Program-made: the position numbers and the translations under genes
Assembly (NCBI GenBank): GCA_028554755.1
Contig: JAPTOF010000010.1
Coordinates: 5,864,001-5,928,000, forward strand
From: Cordia subcordata
Taxonomy: Eukaryota; Streptophyta; Magnoliopsida; Boraginales; Cordiaceae
Length of the DNA: 64,000 nt
Direction of reading: 5' to 3'
Shown: piece after piece, positions 11,469-23,250 of the stretch
How the letters are laid out: each line of letters starts with the position of its first letter
How positions within the stretch are numbered: position 1 is the stretch's first letter
Notes under the pieces: model-generated
What the model saw: the letters and a program-made list of their open reading frames with translations, nothing else
The model's database searches: none
What the model was told of the DNA's origin: nothing

Positions 11469-14400
11469 CCTTACTCAAGTCTTTGCATTGGTTGGAAAAA
11501 TTCTGTCAGTTCAACTCTTTTGGAATAAAATAAAAAGAAAAAACTTTTCTTTTTGTAATAAAAAATACAAGTTTTAAAAAGCAATCACTCCCCACTCAAT
11601 TTACAAACTTTTTGTTTAATAGCATCGTCACCATCATTAAGCATTTCCACGAAACCTTTGATAACCTAATGGAAATTCAACTTTATAGAGCTTTAATTTC
11701 ATTAATTGCAAGCGTAATATGTTCCCGTATAAAGATTTCGTAGGTATGATCATCACCCAAACTTTTTCTTCTTTTTCTATTGTCTCATGAGAAATTTACT
11801 TTAAACACAATTACATAGGTTAGGTGTATTTTAAAGTTATATATCACTTAAAATAACAATATACTTTAATGTACATTTCAAATCAGTCAAAAGCCTGTAA
11901 TTATACATTGAAAAGCATTAGTCCGATTTAGAATCTATATATTCTTAGAAACGAGGGCACACATGCATGCAGTACATATTAAAACACGAGATTTTATATA
12001 GTTCGATCCTTTGCTTAAATCCATAGAATACTTTACAATTTATTATACATATATACATAAATTTGAACTTAATATCTTTAATCACACAATATTATTAACC
12101 GTTCACTTTACCGAATCTTTAATGATCAAATCAACCTTACTGATCGGCCTAAGAGCTAGAGGGCTCAATAAAGAAAGGGAACAAAGACCCCAAGTTGGCA
12201 TCTTCCACAGCTGGCTCAAGCATGTAAGAATTAGAAGCTTGGGGCTTGTAAAGTAAGCACACATCCCTAACGCTTTACGAATGTTCTTCCTCTTTTCCCC
12301 AAAAGAATATAAAAAAATTTGAAAAAAAAATTAATATAAATTCATTGGGACCTTGAATTATCAAATTACTATGTTCTATCTGGACTATATATTAAACATT
12401 TTTGCCTATATGACAATTTTGATGAGACGATATGCTTGTATATCATCCCAAAGCCATGAGACAGATAACTCTAGTAAGAGCAAACACTGGCCTCTCATAT
12501 TCTTGCATGAAAAGAAGAGACTTCAACTAAGCCAATGTTCACATGCACATGCACCTCTTCCCAGATAACAATCTTTTTTTTTTCCCCCTCTTTTTTGCCT
12601 ATATTCTGTTGCTCCATTCACCATTGCCATAACCAATTATAAGAAAAACCAATCAAATACCTCTGAATTGGTAATATTTTCCTTTTTTTTTTCCCTTTAT
12701 GTAGAAAAAGAATTATTCAAGTACTTGACGAATCCCATGCCTAATCAAACCGTGCTACATTTCCTCATGCAGATTACTTTTACGGAGTTTAGACCTTGAC
12801 GTAAACTTAAAAAAACTTTTCGAGATTTTTACCGTCGTAAAACCAATTAAAAAAAAAAAGAAAAAGAAAACTCTAAACTAAGATAGTTGATGACAATTTT
12901 TGCATGCATTTTGTCATGCTATAGATCACAATAAATGTGTTGCATAGTTGGCAAAGAATAAGACTCAGTTTGGACCTGAACAAGGTGTTTGCAATCTCAA
13001 TGTTGTGTAGAGCAAAAAGGGTAAACGTATTATTGTATTGAGTCTAGGCTTTGGTTTTAGAATTGCAATCATCAATGAGAGAGATAGATAGATATGATAT
13101 GATGACACAAATTAATTAAGGAAGAAGAGAAGGGGGGGGGGGGGTTCCAAATTCCAACAGGAAATGTGAGTCCTTCCAAGCCCCAAGGATGCAACTGGTG
13201 CGCACAGATCACCTACTCCACGTGGGGGTATTGCGCGTATCCTTGTCACCAAATCACCATCACCTCGTGGACATTCAAAACCATTGCGATATTTTCACAT
13301 TCAGTAACCCTACCAAAAAACCCTTCTTCTTCCTTGTTCCCTAAAAGATTATTCTCACTTGTGTGGTTTTTCACGATACTCTAGTTTTTTACTGGACTTA
13401 TTGTCTCTTTTCTTTTCTTTTATTAGGGTTTTTTTTCAATTTCTTGTTTCTTGTACAGTAGTTTTTTTTTTTTCCTTCTTTTGGTGTAGCATATTTTGGT
13501 TGTATGGGAGCTCCTTTTCTTCAATTCATTGCAGTACATATACATTAGCCTTATGACTTGGTCAAGTTCCAATTAAAGTTCCTCCTTCGTACTTGGAATC
13601 TTTCCATCCTAGCATCCACTACTGACTATGCATCTCGGCATGTTCACCAACTGCATAGCAGCTTGGATTGTTTACGTTATTATGATAGTATTTTTACGTC
13701 TAGTTTAAACTTATACCCTTTTATTGCAATTAAACTTACTTGTTCATAAAAATTTTGTTCTCTCGGTGTTCTCTACTGTATTTATATAGAATGTTTTATT
13801 GTGTTTGAGGGAAAAAAATACAATAATAACCCTCTCTAAAATATTAAATCCCACCCAACCCACAACAAAAAAAGAAAAATACTCTAGCTATAGAATTTTC
13901 CTTGGACCACTAACCATACAAATCTTAGGTATTTTCCAGATTTAGTAATTAAATTGATTTGGTTTTCATCGCACGTCTTCAAAACAGCAATAGTTGAAAT
14001 TTTTATAGTATGTGATAGAATTAATACCATCGCAAGATGACAAATAAAGTAAATGGCTGAGAATATAATATATTGCATGAATGGTTAATCAGAGTGCAAT
14101 CTTGCTTATAACCACGTACTGAATTTGAATCTGAGATTTTAGAATTCTAAATTTCAAATCTCCCTGCAAAAGTGAAATTCATGATTGTTTTGCTTATTTG
14201 AAATTCATAAATTTGAGAATATGATATATCTAAATAACCATATTTGAAATTCAAAGCTTTTAATAGGTGATACATAAAAGGCTCGTAGATTTTAAAAAAA
14301 AAAAAAAAGACCGATCATAATGAATTTTAGATAACACTAGTTTGTTATTAGTTTTGAAATTTATTAATTAAAATAACATATAATTTTTACTAGTTTTATG

Positions 14401-17185
14401 CATGGTTAAAAGGTTTGAATCAACAGTAATGCAAACTATACATATACTCAACCAGCTACACCAGAATTGAGATATCGGGTTAGCTGCGATTATTCAAATT
14501 CTTCAACATAAATAATTGATTATTTTCCATTTATAGGTGCAAATCTCAACTTGGAGCATTTTACATAATGCAAGCTCCAGAAATTATTTGTTGTGTGCTT
14601 TTTAAACTTGTTAATTATCAAAGGAATATTTTAGTCATTTAACAAAAAACTCATTCCCACGAACATGCATGATAATGAGCCATTCCCAATGAGTATTCTC
14701 ATGTTTGTGGAAATGGAATTCTCTGGTTTATACTTTGTATCAATAATAGGATTTAGAACATTGCCACAAATGTCATTCTGTTTCCAACTTACTCCCTCGT
14801 ACCAATCAGCACCTAATAATATTAGGTACAACGTAATAATGTTATGAGAACTATTGTACCTTATAAGTGTCAGAATATAATTAAATACAATGAAAATCTG
14901 TTACAAGCAAATTAAATGCTGTCCATTACACTCTTGCTCTTAATTTCTTACGGTGTATAAAACAATCTTAATATATATCAAACTCAACCCACTTAATAGG
15001 ATAAATTAATTTAATTTAATTCATCAAACTCGAACTCGAGGTTTCCAGAAATCAATATCAGTCCAAACAGATAATTCGAAACGCTGACCCATAAGTCTTC
15101 AATTTTATATGGATCTCCTGAAATTTTTCCATATAATTAATTTGTCATTTTTGCATATTGTGTCTTTTTATAACATTTGATTGGATGATGACTGCAGATA
15201 TCTTTAATAAAGTATATGGCAAGTGAAAAATATTTATTAATTTTAGCTGCATTGAACAACACAGTATGATATCACACTATAAATTAATCTATCTCATCAT
15301 AATCTTTCCAGACCTAAGAAAGAAAGTTAAATGAACCTCAAAAATCTGTTGAATATTAAATATATATTATTGAATTCTAGCCAACTAACGAACCTTGTCG
15401 AGACCTGATAAAGATTTTTAACATTTTAATGTCCAAATAACAATATTAATACAAGTTATCTTTTTTAAATAAATAAAAAAACAAACTAATACAAGTTGAT
15501 CTATGAAAAGTATCATATTAATTAAAAGTTTATAAATTAAAGAAGAAACTAATATTGCACGCCAATGCTTCTAATTGCCAGAAAGCTACTATTCATTGTT
15601 TAAATAATTATACTCCCAAAAGCTAACAAAAAAGTTAACACCGACTCATTTTATCATTTTGGGTTTAGTAAGACCACCATTAATAATTATCTCACCAAAT
15701 ATTAGATTATATAAGTTCTCAATACTATTGTATTGTGCATGACATAAATTTATATATGACAAGTTTCATCATATTATCCGTTGGTATTTGGAGGAATAGT
15801 CAGAATCTCAATTAATAGAAAAGCGATCACACGTGAATAGATTGTAAATAAACGACACTAATCGACCTACTTAATGTGACCCGTACGAAGAAAAAGATGT
15901 TAGGGGCAGTTTAAGAAAATCTTGTAACTCTTGAAAAAGGAAGTCAATTAACACAAATGTGAACATTGGAAGTCTTCTTAAATACGATTATGGAACGACC
16001 AATTTGAACATTGGAAATATTCTTGAGTAAGATTGTGGACAAAGAATTGAAAAGATTAGTTATGACACTGTGATGTTCATGCTAATCTGGTTCAATTCTT
16101 TTCTTCGAAATTTGTTGTCATCTAAATAATATAATTTATGAAAAATATGATAATCAAAAGGTTCCATTGTACCAATAAGTTATTGGTTAAGGTGATAGTA
16201 GTTTTACCTCGTAAGAAAGAGAACACAAGCACAAATACTAGGAAGCGCACTTGTTGGGAGGGCTTTTTCTTCACTGCTACCAACCCGATATGAATTAGTC
16301 TCAAGTCCAATGTAACTTAGAGATAGCTTAACTCAAAGCAGGAGTTTTCATAGTGGAAATTTACCCTCTTCAAATCCATCTTTGGAGGTTTTAAGTGAAG
16401 AAATATACCTATGTTAATTTGTGCGTTGAAATATTACGGAAAATCAATAAATTTTTGAGAAAGTAAAATTCATTGTTATCTAAAACTGTTCTATATAGTG
16501 AATGGAATATCTCAGAATTGCGTTGAAACTAATTAGACAAACGTCGTCGATTTTTGTTCATTCTAGAAATAAATGCCCTTGCATAGATTTTTTTAACCCA
16601 TCAACAATAAATATTTTTCTTAAACATCTAAGAGAATTTGTAAAAACATAAGTAAAAAGCATGAGAGTCTATTGTGTCGAAGCATTAATTGTGGTCAAAT
16701 AACCAAATAAAGCGAAACATGCAAAAAGTCAAAAATTTAGGGGTCAAAAGGACCATGCTTGTGGAGTTGTAGTCAATCAAACGGTCTATTTCCATGGGAA
16801 AGGGAAACAGAGACTATTGAGATGAATTTAAACCCTCTTATCACGTTATAATTATACGTTAGAAATTATTAATAATAATAATAATAATAATGCTATGATA
16901 AAAGTATTCGACCATTGTATATAGCGATGATGAAAAATGTTCCCGATTACTAAGCGCTAAGGGTCTATTTGGATCGATTTGTTTTTTTAATTAGAAAGCA
17001 CTTTTTTACTTTTAAAAAAATATTTTTTTGTGATAAGGTCAATTCAAGTACTCAATTCTATCGTGGCCAAGTAAAATTGTGATATAATTATAATAAAATA
17101 ATTTAATTTACTAAGTAAAAATAAACCCATTATTATTATTATACCATTGTTAGAATCTCTCGTAACGTTATAACGAACTTGTAAC

Positions 17186-17277
17186 GGGGTTGACTCGCTA
17201 GAGCTCTGTGTGAAGTGACGCGGTTCCTCTGGGTCAAAAGATACACGGAACTCAGAGTAACTTTTACAAGTTGACCC
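17186..17277. promoter_or_regulatory. Cluster of TTGAC (W-box core) motifs upstream of YUCCA
   Basis: Three TTGAC cores lie close together: plus strand at 17190, minus strand in GGGTCAA at 17231-17237, and plus strand in TTGACCC at 17271-17277, the last two forming an inverted pair. They sit about 320-410 bases before the TATA box. TTGAC is the known core bound by WRKY factors, but it also occurs by chance often. Confidence 0.3.
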
Positions 17278-17595
17278 GCATGTGCCATGTCATCTTATAA
17301 ACAGAAGCACTTTCAAGTCCAGGTAGACTTATAAGCCAATTTTCATGGTCACACTACTAAAATTGCAAACGCGCAAGCGTTACAACATATAGCCAATTCA
17401 TTATTGCCATTAACATATATAGCTTATGGCATAAATATTTTAGTTGATGTTTTCTTATATGAAGCAAAAAATAAAATAACAAATAAAATATAGGAGAAGA
17501 CCATCTGCTTAATCATTTGAATATGGATAAACAAAACATCATTTTCAAATCCTGATTACATATGCCACTGCACCTCATGATGGCCACCTTCCCCC

Positions 17596-17603
17596 TATTT
17601 AAA
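17596..17603 (+). promoter_or_regulatory. Probable TATA box of the YUCCA gene
   Basis: TATTTAAA lies in a C-rich context (CCCCCTATTTAAACCCC) 147 bases before the start codon, which would place transcription start near 17630 and give a 5' UTR of about 120 bases. Confidence 0.6.
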
Positions 17604-17749
17604 CCCCTCCATTCCTCTAAAACCTCTCCACACATTCATAATTTCTTCAGACAAAGACTTTTCTGTTGTGTTCTTGATCCCCCCTTTTTTGTCTCTCATA
17701 GTCTGAAAATAGAGAAATTTTTTGCTTTGTGTGATTTTAGTTATTTTCG

Positions 17750-19786
17750 ATGAATCATTGCAACATTTGTGTGCCACCAATGTTTCATGGTCTTGAAAAT
17801 GAGGAATTTTTTGCTCCTAGATGCATACTAGTGAATGGTCCAGTCATTGTAGGTGCTGGTCCATCCGGGCTAGCCGTTGGCGCTGGGCTTAAAAAACAAG
17901 GCGTGCCGTTTGTGATCCTTGAGAGGGCCAACTGCATTGCATCTCTGTGGAAAAACAGGACTTATGATCGCCTGAAACTTCACCTGCCGAAACAATTCTG
18001 CGAATTGCCATTTTTCCCATTTCCAGAAAACTTTCCTGAGTATCCCTCCAAGTACCAGTTCATTGACTACCTTGAATCCTATGCTAGACAGTTTGAGATC
18101 AACCCGAGGTTCAATGAACCGGTTCAGTCGGCTAAATATGATGAAACTTGTGGATTGTGGCGCGTCAGGAGCGTTAAGCCTGACGGCTCTGCCACCGAGT
18201 ATATCTGCAGGTGGCTTGTGGTGGCCACAGGAGAGAATGCAGAGAAAGTGGTGCCAGATTTTGAAGGCATGCAAGATTTTGGCGGCCAAGTTACCCATGC
18301 TTGTGATTACAAGTCTGGTGAAGCTTATCGAGGCAAGCGCGTGTTAGTTGTTGGCTGTGGCAATTCAGGCATGGAAGTCTCGCTTGATCTTTGCCACCAC
18401 AGTGCAATCCCATCCATGGTTGTTCGCAGCTCGGTAAGCCAATGCCCATGTAGCTATTCTCAAATCAACATTTAGTAGAATTCCGTGTTATTGTCTAAAA
18501 CAGGATTCAGAAACAAGGAGTATTACAGAACGAACTTATATATTCCTAAATGAGTATTCTGTAAATATGATCTCTTTATATTGGAGCCCAGCTACCATAT
18601 ACAGCGCCAATTACAATTACTGCTGATTGCCTATACAGAAGAAAATATCTGCAATAATATCTTCAACAGTCATCATACATAATCAACTCATGTTTTGCAT
18701 CATTTTGTACATCCAGGTTCATGTCTTGCCAAGAGAAATCCTCGGAAAATCGACATTCCAGTTTGCAGTTTCGATGATGAAATGGTTTCCGCTACGGCTG
18801 GTTGACAAGATGCTGCTGCTTGCTGCAAGATTGATCCTGGGAAATTTAGAAAAACATGGTATCAGGAGGCCATCTAAAGGCCCTCTACAGCTGAAGAACA
18901 CCGAAGGAAAAACACCTGTGTTGGACATTGGCACGCTGCAAAAGATTAGATCTGGTGAGATAAGGATAGTCCCTGGAATCAAGAGGTTCTTGCCTGGTGG
19001 TGTTGAGCTTGTTAATGGGCAAATTCTTGACATAGATTCTGTTGTTTTGGCCACTGGGTACTGCAGCAATGTCCCATCATGGCTAGAGGTGAGAACATTT
19101 TCGTATTATTTTAACGAGAGTTTTATGCACCGAGTTTACTGACATATTAATTAGTTAATACACTGTGGATTCATGTGACAGTTATAGAAGTTGGTTTCCT
19201 GTAGATTCTGTTGCTATATATTTTTTGGTCAAAGATGTTGCTGTGTATCTAATCTTATAGCTGCTTCAATTATAGTTTCCTTTTTAATTTATTGAGAACA
19301 CTAATGTTGGCTATTGCCCTGTCCCACTTTTTTTATCCGAATTGGAACTGATTTTTTCCCCAAAAAAAATGTCAAAAAAATGGATGAATTTACAGGTATC
19401 CTCCACACTTATTAAAAAGAGACGACTCTCGATAAAAATTTCATAACATTTAGGTGTAGCTTTAGATTTTCATTTCCCTACCATAAAATGGTAAATATTG
19501 TGCATTTTAAATCGGGTTAATTTTACTGAATATCAAATTTGTTCGTGTTTTACAGGGAAATAATTTCTTTTCGAGGGAAGGAGTTCCAAAAACTCCATTT
19601 TCAGATGGGTGGAAAGGGAAAGATGGCCTGTATGCAGTTGGATTCACAAGAAGAGGTCTCTCTGGTGCTTCTTTGGATGCCTCTAGAGTAGCACAAGACA
19701 TTGGCAAAATCTGGAAACAAGAAATAAAGCAGAAAAATCAATCTGTTGCAGTTGTATGCCACAGAAGATGCAAGTCAAATATCTAA
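17750..19786 (+). CDS. YUC: YUCCA flavin-containing monooxygenase (indole-3-pyruvate monooxygenase)
   Basis: Three exons, 17750-18433, 18717-19088 and 19556-19786, encode 428 residues, normal for the family. YUCCA enzymes use FAD, NADPH and oxygen to turn indole-3-pyruvate into auxin (IAA). Visible motifs: FAD-binding GAGPSG at residues 35-40, NADPH-binding GCGNSG at 202-207, the ATGEN stretch at 159-163 and LATGY at 339-343. The two-intron pattern (after VRSS and after PSWLE) keeps phase 0 throughout. The [12 protein letters not shown] stretch and the HRRC near the C-terminus place it with the YUC3/5/7/8/9 group rather than YUC1/4 or YUC2/6; gene order next to HCAR points to YUC3. The start chosen is the first in-frame ATG, about 30 residues before the Rossmann fold, as in relatives. 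No defect is seen. Confidence 0.97.
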
Positions 19787-20499
19787 GATAAAGAATTTAA
19801 ATTTCATCAAAAAAGTGTTTTTTTTTAATCTTATAGTTACATGTCTATTTTGATTTGATAGATCAAATTGACATACTAGCTTTGTAGAAAATAATATAAC
19901 ATGGAAGAATACTTGATTGACAGAGAACAGCCCTCTCCATAGAATCCCAAAATGGTTTTGGGCTTCTTTTTGTACAAAGGGAGATCATTAGCTTTGAAAA
20001 ATTTGTACAAAAGTTTGATGTTCCAAATGCAATAAAAAATGTCGTGAGACAGTACTTACTCATATTGTTATAACATTATAAAATAATATATAATATTGTA
20101 AGATCAAATTTCGGTCTGCATCATTCCGTAGTTCAATAATCTTTTTATGTTGATATCTTATATTGTAATACCATATAATGTTACGAAGAGATTAAAATTG
20201 GTTAGATATAATATATAGTATTTTTCAGCTCAAATTTTGGGCCACATGGGAATCAATGCAATTGAGGGGACTATATCTAATATTTGGTCCATATAAGGGC
20301 CCATTAGATTTGGTGGCCCCTTGCCCATTATTCCCCCAACATCCTATTCTATCGTCACGGCTGAAAGTGCATTAGAATAATAATAATCAAATTTTAGATA
20401 AAAACACAAACACATGTTGCTGGGCACATGGCTAGCGCCCACAATAAGGAGAAAGAACCGAGAGAAGCATGCTTTCTTGAAGTAAATTTTTTAATTTTA

Positions 20500-20760
20500 T
20501 GTATATTAAGTCTCTACTTTTGTATTTTAAATTAGTGTTTATTGTTTTAAAAAGTTCAAATTAATTTTTAATATTTTTTAAAAAAAAGTCAATATAGGTT
20601 CTTAATATTTGAAAATAAGCATGGTAGACTTTTATATTTTCTTAGTTTTTAAAATAAGTAAAATAATAGAGACTAATATAAATAAGTTTGTAAAATATTA
20701 AGGATTAATTTAAACCTTTTAAAATTTTAGGGACAGATTTAAAAATAAGTGACAAACTTT
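20500..20760. mobile_element. Element with long imperfect terminal inverted repeats
   Basis: The left half contains TTTTAAAAAGTTCAAATTAA followed by TTTTTAATATTTT. The right half read in reverse gives TTTTAAAAGGTTTAAATTAA followed by TCCTTAATATTTT. The arms extend tens of bases, and the loop is short and AT-rich. It looks like a fold-back MITE; the ends and target duplication are uncertain. Confidence 0.45.
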
Positions 20761-20924
20761 TTTGGAATATACCCAAAAAACCTTGTTGTCATGTATGATT
20801 CAGAGTAAGAGCAGTCCTCCAATTAATGTCAAATTTATCCAAGAAAATGCGAATTCTTATATCATGGTCCCTTACAAGATATTCCTTCATTAAGCATTGT
20901 GCTCTTCCTACTACTATTCGCACA

Positions 20925-21240
20925 TAATAAATGTTTGTTCGCTACACCACAACTGTTTGTTTAATAAATGTTCATTCACTATCCCACAAATGTTTGTTCA
21001 CCAATTTTTTGTTCACTATCCTACAACTATTTGCTCACTGACTACTTGTTCATTACCCCACAACTATTTGTTCATTGACTTTCATATGTACATCAAATAT
21101 TTGTTTAATACACCACAAATATTTATTCTCTATCACACAACTATCTTTTCACTGACTCTTTGTTCATTCACTCACAACTATTTGTGTTACTGACTTTTAA
21201 GCATACATCAAATATTTGTTCATTATCCTATAACTTTTGT
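20925..21240. repeat. Degenerate short tandem array (CACAACTATTTGTTCA-like)
   Basis: Words such as CACAACTATTTGTTCA, CCACAAATGTTTGTTCA and CATCAAATATTTGTTCATTA recur every 30-45 bases across the region. The reading frame through it is repetitive and T-rich, so the open frames here should not be taken as genes. Confidence 0.6.
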
Positions 21241-22146
21241 TTACTGCTCTCACACACAGAGACACACAAACACAAACACATCTGCATGTATGTATACTTG
21301 AAGGTAAAGATGGGCTTTAATGGCCGATTTGATCTTGGAGTGTCCAAACACCGCATGGGAGGTACGGTTATAATCGCGACAAGGAGAGAAAGAGATTGGT
21401 AGTTACGGCGTAATGAGATAGTGCCGGAATCTTCACTGATATGAGGAAGAAGACGATAGGCTTTAATGGTATATATCGATACCTAAGAGGTTTTCTTGGA
21501 CATGATGCACGTCATTACAACAACGAAAAAAGGCAAATTTTATAGTGGTCTTTATGGACGTGAGATAACCGGTAGTGTCACCAATGAAGCAAATAAGAGA
21601 AGAAGAGAAGAAAAGAGAGGTAAGGAAAGAGAAGAACGAAGAAAGAAAAATTAGATGAGAAAGAGAAGCTAGTATTAGTGTCTGATGCAAGAAAATGCTT
21701 AATGCTTAATGAAGGAGCATCTTATGAGGGATCATGGTATAATTTGCAAGAAAATGCTTAATTATGTCTTTCCATTTGTACTAAATAATTAATAGAAAGA
21801 TGTATATTTATCATTTCAATAATAATAATTTAATCTAATAATAATCATCATTGCAATAGTAATAACAATAATAACGTGATATTTATTTCATTCATGTTAG
21901 TTTTACATTCATCAACTAGCTCAACAACTAGTTTTAACCATATATATATATTTTTTTTCTTTAATTAGATAATTAAACAATAACCATTTGATAGTTAAAA
22001 TATAATTGTTAATAACTAAAACCATTATTAGCTCTCATGCAATTTTTAGAAATAATGACCAAAATGACTTCTTTTTATAAATAATTAACCAACATGACAA
22101 ATTTTTGAAAAGAAAAAGTAAAATAGTCAACTTCAGCAAGTGCTCT

Positions 22147-22610
22147 TACTACAAGATTTTAGGCCAATAGTTATGTATTTTTTGTTTTGTTTAGAGTAAA
22201 AGTAGAAGAGTAAAATGATAACTTTTATTTTGGTTACGATCTTAAATATAACAAAATATTTGTCACATTTTTAACTATAGTAATAATATCAAAATTTTTT
22301 ATATTAGTTTTTTTAAGATAGTAAAAAAATCTGTTATACTTGAAAGCATAACTAATATAAATTTGAAAAGTGCATTTGTTACATCTCAGAGTGTAACAAA
22401 GTTTGAATTTATTTGGTGAATACATAAATTAGTTACACTTTCAAGTGTAACAAACATTAATTACATTTTCAAATATAACAAATATTTGCTAAGCTTCTAA
22501 GTATAATATCAATTTTTAGTTACATCACAAATCTCTATACTTGGGCCAAACACAAGCAAGTAATTTTGTTATACTTTCAAATGTAATTACTGGCTTAATT
22601 TCTTATAGTG
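22147..22610. mobile_element. CACTA-type MITE with TCT target duplication
   Basis: The left end TACTACAAGATTTTAGGCCA matches the inverted right end CACTATAAGAAATTAAGCCA. Directly outside are TCT (22144-22146) and TCT (22611-22613), the 3-bp duplication typical of En/Spm (CACTA) elements. Inside are many copies of a GTTACA/TGTAAC motif, including the near-palindrome GTTACACTTTCAAGTGTAAC, as expected of subterminal transposase-binding repeats. It encodes no protein. Confidence 0.85.
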
Positions 22611-23136
22611 TCTTTTTTCATAGGCTAACGTGGCCTCTCAAAGACTGATCATTTTAGTACATAATTTTAGGGAAAAAATAACTTATTTAATTCATTAACT
22701 CTAATTATTGACAATTCAAATAGCTCGTTTGCCCAACATGCAATCAATCTTATATTAAGTGATCCAATTACCAAAAAAAAAAAAAATCCAACAGTCTTAA
22801 TAAATGAGGTTCTCCTAAATTTTTTTGGTGCCCTTCACTTTCAACAGAGACAGATCAAGAACAATGAGGATTCAGACAACAATAGGCATGATTCGTTCAA
22901 ATAGTCTAAAGTTTCTCCCTTCTCTACAAAGTTATGAATTTAGACCTTTTCATAATATATAACTTCATATATATTGTTAAAAAAGAAGTGAAATACATAA
23001 CATAAATAATAATTAATTATTATTTAAAATTTCATAATAACGTATAATATTATGAAAGAACGATCAATCAGATTATCAAAACAACGAAAGCACACCATAA
23101 AAAATGAGTTTTTCTTTCTTTTCTTTCCTTTTTTTT

Positions 23137-23250
23137 GCGAGAAGAGAAATTCAGTTAACGGAGTTTGACCACCAAATCAATCAGAACTTGAACACCAACT
23201 AACAAATTTTGAGCATACAGCAGTCCCTTATATTGAGTACTAGATACATC
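23137..23250. repeat. Dispersed repeat, copy 2 (see 10902)
   Basis: It shares the ordered words described for 10902-11027, here as GAGAAATTCAGTTAACGG, ACCAACTAACAAATTTTGAG and TATATTGAGTACTAG. The two copies differ by small insertions, so the family is old. Confidence 0.6.

Larger units (their letters stand above)
4111..17595. other. Long gene-poor intergenic region
   Basis: About 13.5 kb of AT-rich DNA without a convincing gene on either strand; open frames are 60-81 codons and resemble nothing known. It holds the repeats listed separately (6566-6795, 7664-7767, SINE units, 10902-11027, the CACTA-like fragment at 11039), microsatellites such as (TAA)n near 16868, and a run of 13 G at 13132-13144. 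At 16961-17000 GGGTCTATTTGGATCGATTT resembles one end of MITE family B (43379, 54768), perhaps a solo end. Confidence 0.6.

Noticed and set aside
12190..12256. TTCCACAGCTGGCTCAAGC resembles miR396, with CTCAATAAAG nearby resembling its star strand
   Set aside because: The two arms are in the wrong order for a MIR396 precursor, they do not pair, and the mature match fails after ten bases.
12540..12566. ATGCACCTCTTCCCAG resembles miR408
   Set aside because: The match is partial and no complementary arm is visible within a normal precursor length.
12758..12776. Minus-strand GTAATCTGCATGAGG resembles miR2111
   Set aside because: It lacks the middle of the mature sequence and no pairing star strand is nearby.
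17870..18298. 142-codon minus-strand frame
   Set aside because: It is the antisense shadow of YUCCA exon 1, which has clear FAD and NADPH motifs.
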